Assembly (NCBI GenBank): GCA_903885525.1
Contig: CAISJA010000373.1
Span: 1 to 12,821 of the forward strand
From: an uncultured Opitutaceae bacterium
GTDB lineage: Bacteria; Verrucomicrobiota; Verrucomicrobiia; Opitutales; Opitutaceae
DNA: 12,821 bases
Direction: 5' to 3'
The translations under genes and the position numbers were made by a program. Positions 12,761 to 12,821 of the stretch are shown piece by piece; position 1 is the first letter of the stretch, and each line of letters begins with the position of its first letter. The notes beneath the pieces were generated by a model that had not been told where the DNA came from, did not search any database, and was given only the letters and a program-made list of their open reading frames with translations.

Positions 12761-12801
12761 GGTCTGCGTGAGCGGTAACGCTTGGGGCTTTCGCGCAGAC
12801 C
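12761..12801. other. Structured element near the window end
   Basis: GGTCTGCG (12761-12768) and CGCAGACC (12794-12801) form a perfect 8-bp stem. Inside it AGCG (12771-12774) and CGCT (12779-12782) can form a second small hairpin around GTAA. An ATG occurs at 12805, four bases after the outer stem, so this could be the 5' leader structure of a gene that begins at the window edge. No known RNA family was recognised. Confidence 0.35.
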
Positions 12802-12821
12802 CCCATGATTACCCCAGCTCA

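Noticed and set aside
12805..12821. ATG near the right edge that might open a gene
   Set aside because: Only five codons are visible and no ribosome site precedes it, so it cannot be supported as a coding region from this window.

Overview
The window is GC-rich chromosomal DNA from a free-living bacterium. The style of the proteins (DnaN, the LysA variant, the SDR-DUF2867 protein) and the near absence of Shine-Dalgarno sequences suggest Verrucomicrobiota, probably close to Opitutaceae. This placement rests on general resemblance, not on a marker gene. No rRNA, tRNA, CRISPR array, insertion sequence or prophage gene is visible.

Layout. Positions 3-125 (+) look like the tail of a membrane protein that begins outside the window. 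Facing it are three minus-strand genes: a DUF1826-like protein (234-947), an NAD(P)-binding SDR protein fused to DUF2867 (1197-2690), and a small single-span membrane protein with a histidine-rich tail (2938-3309). Divergent from these, on the plus strand, are a complete ABC exporter half-transporter (3486-5363), a probable terminator, and a YnfM-like MFS exporter (5528-6751). A MarR-family regulator (6807-7256, minus) meets the MFS gene tail to tail. Just upstream of its start lie two overlapping inverted repeats that look like operators. They sit in the gap between marR and the divergent lysA (7438-8706, +), a diaminopimelate decarboxylase.

The right half is housekeeping DNA on the plus strand. 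A RelE-fold protein with no antitoxin (8860-9210) lies 20 bp before pssA (phosphatidylserine synthase, 9231-10148). A structured 187-bp leader with a 13-bp direct repeat follows, then dnaN (beta sliding clamp, 10336-11463). A hypothetical membrane protein (11491-12375) comes next and closes with a clear rho-independent terminator. After it comes a promoter-like sequence, a candidate 70-residue protein with a GTG start (12475-12687), and two stem-loops near the window end.

How the genes relate. The left half is accessory: two exporters, a MarR regulator and proteins of unknown or redox function. The right half serves lysine and peptidoglycan supply, phospholipid synthesis and replication. No single multi-gene novel system is evident. 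The most interesting points are the oxygenase-like HxD...H...R residue pattern in the DUF1826-like protein, the orphan RelE-fold protein next to pssA, the twin operators upstream of marR, and the repeat architecture of the dnaN leader.
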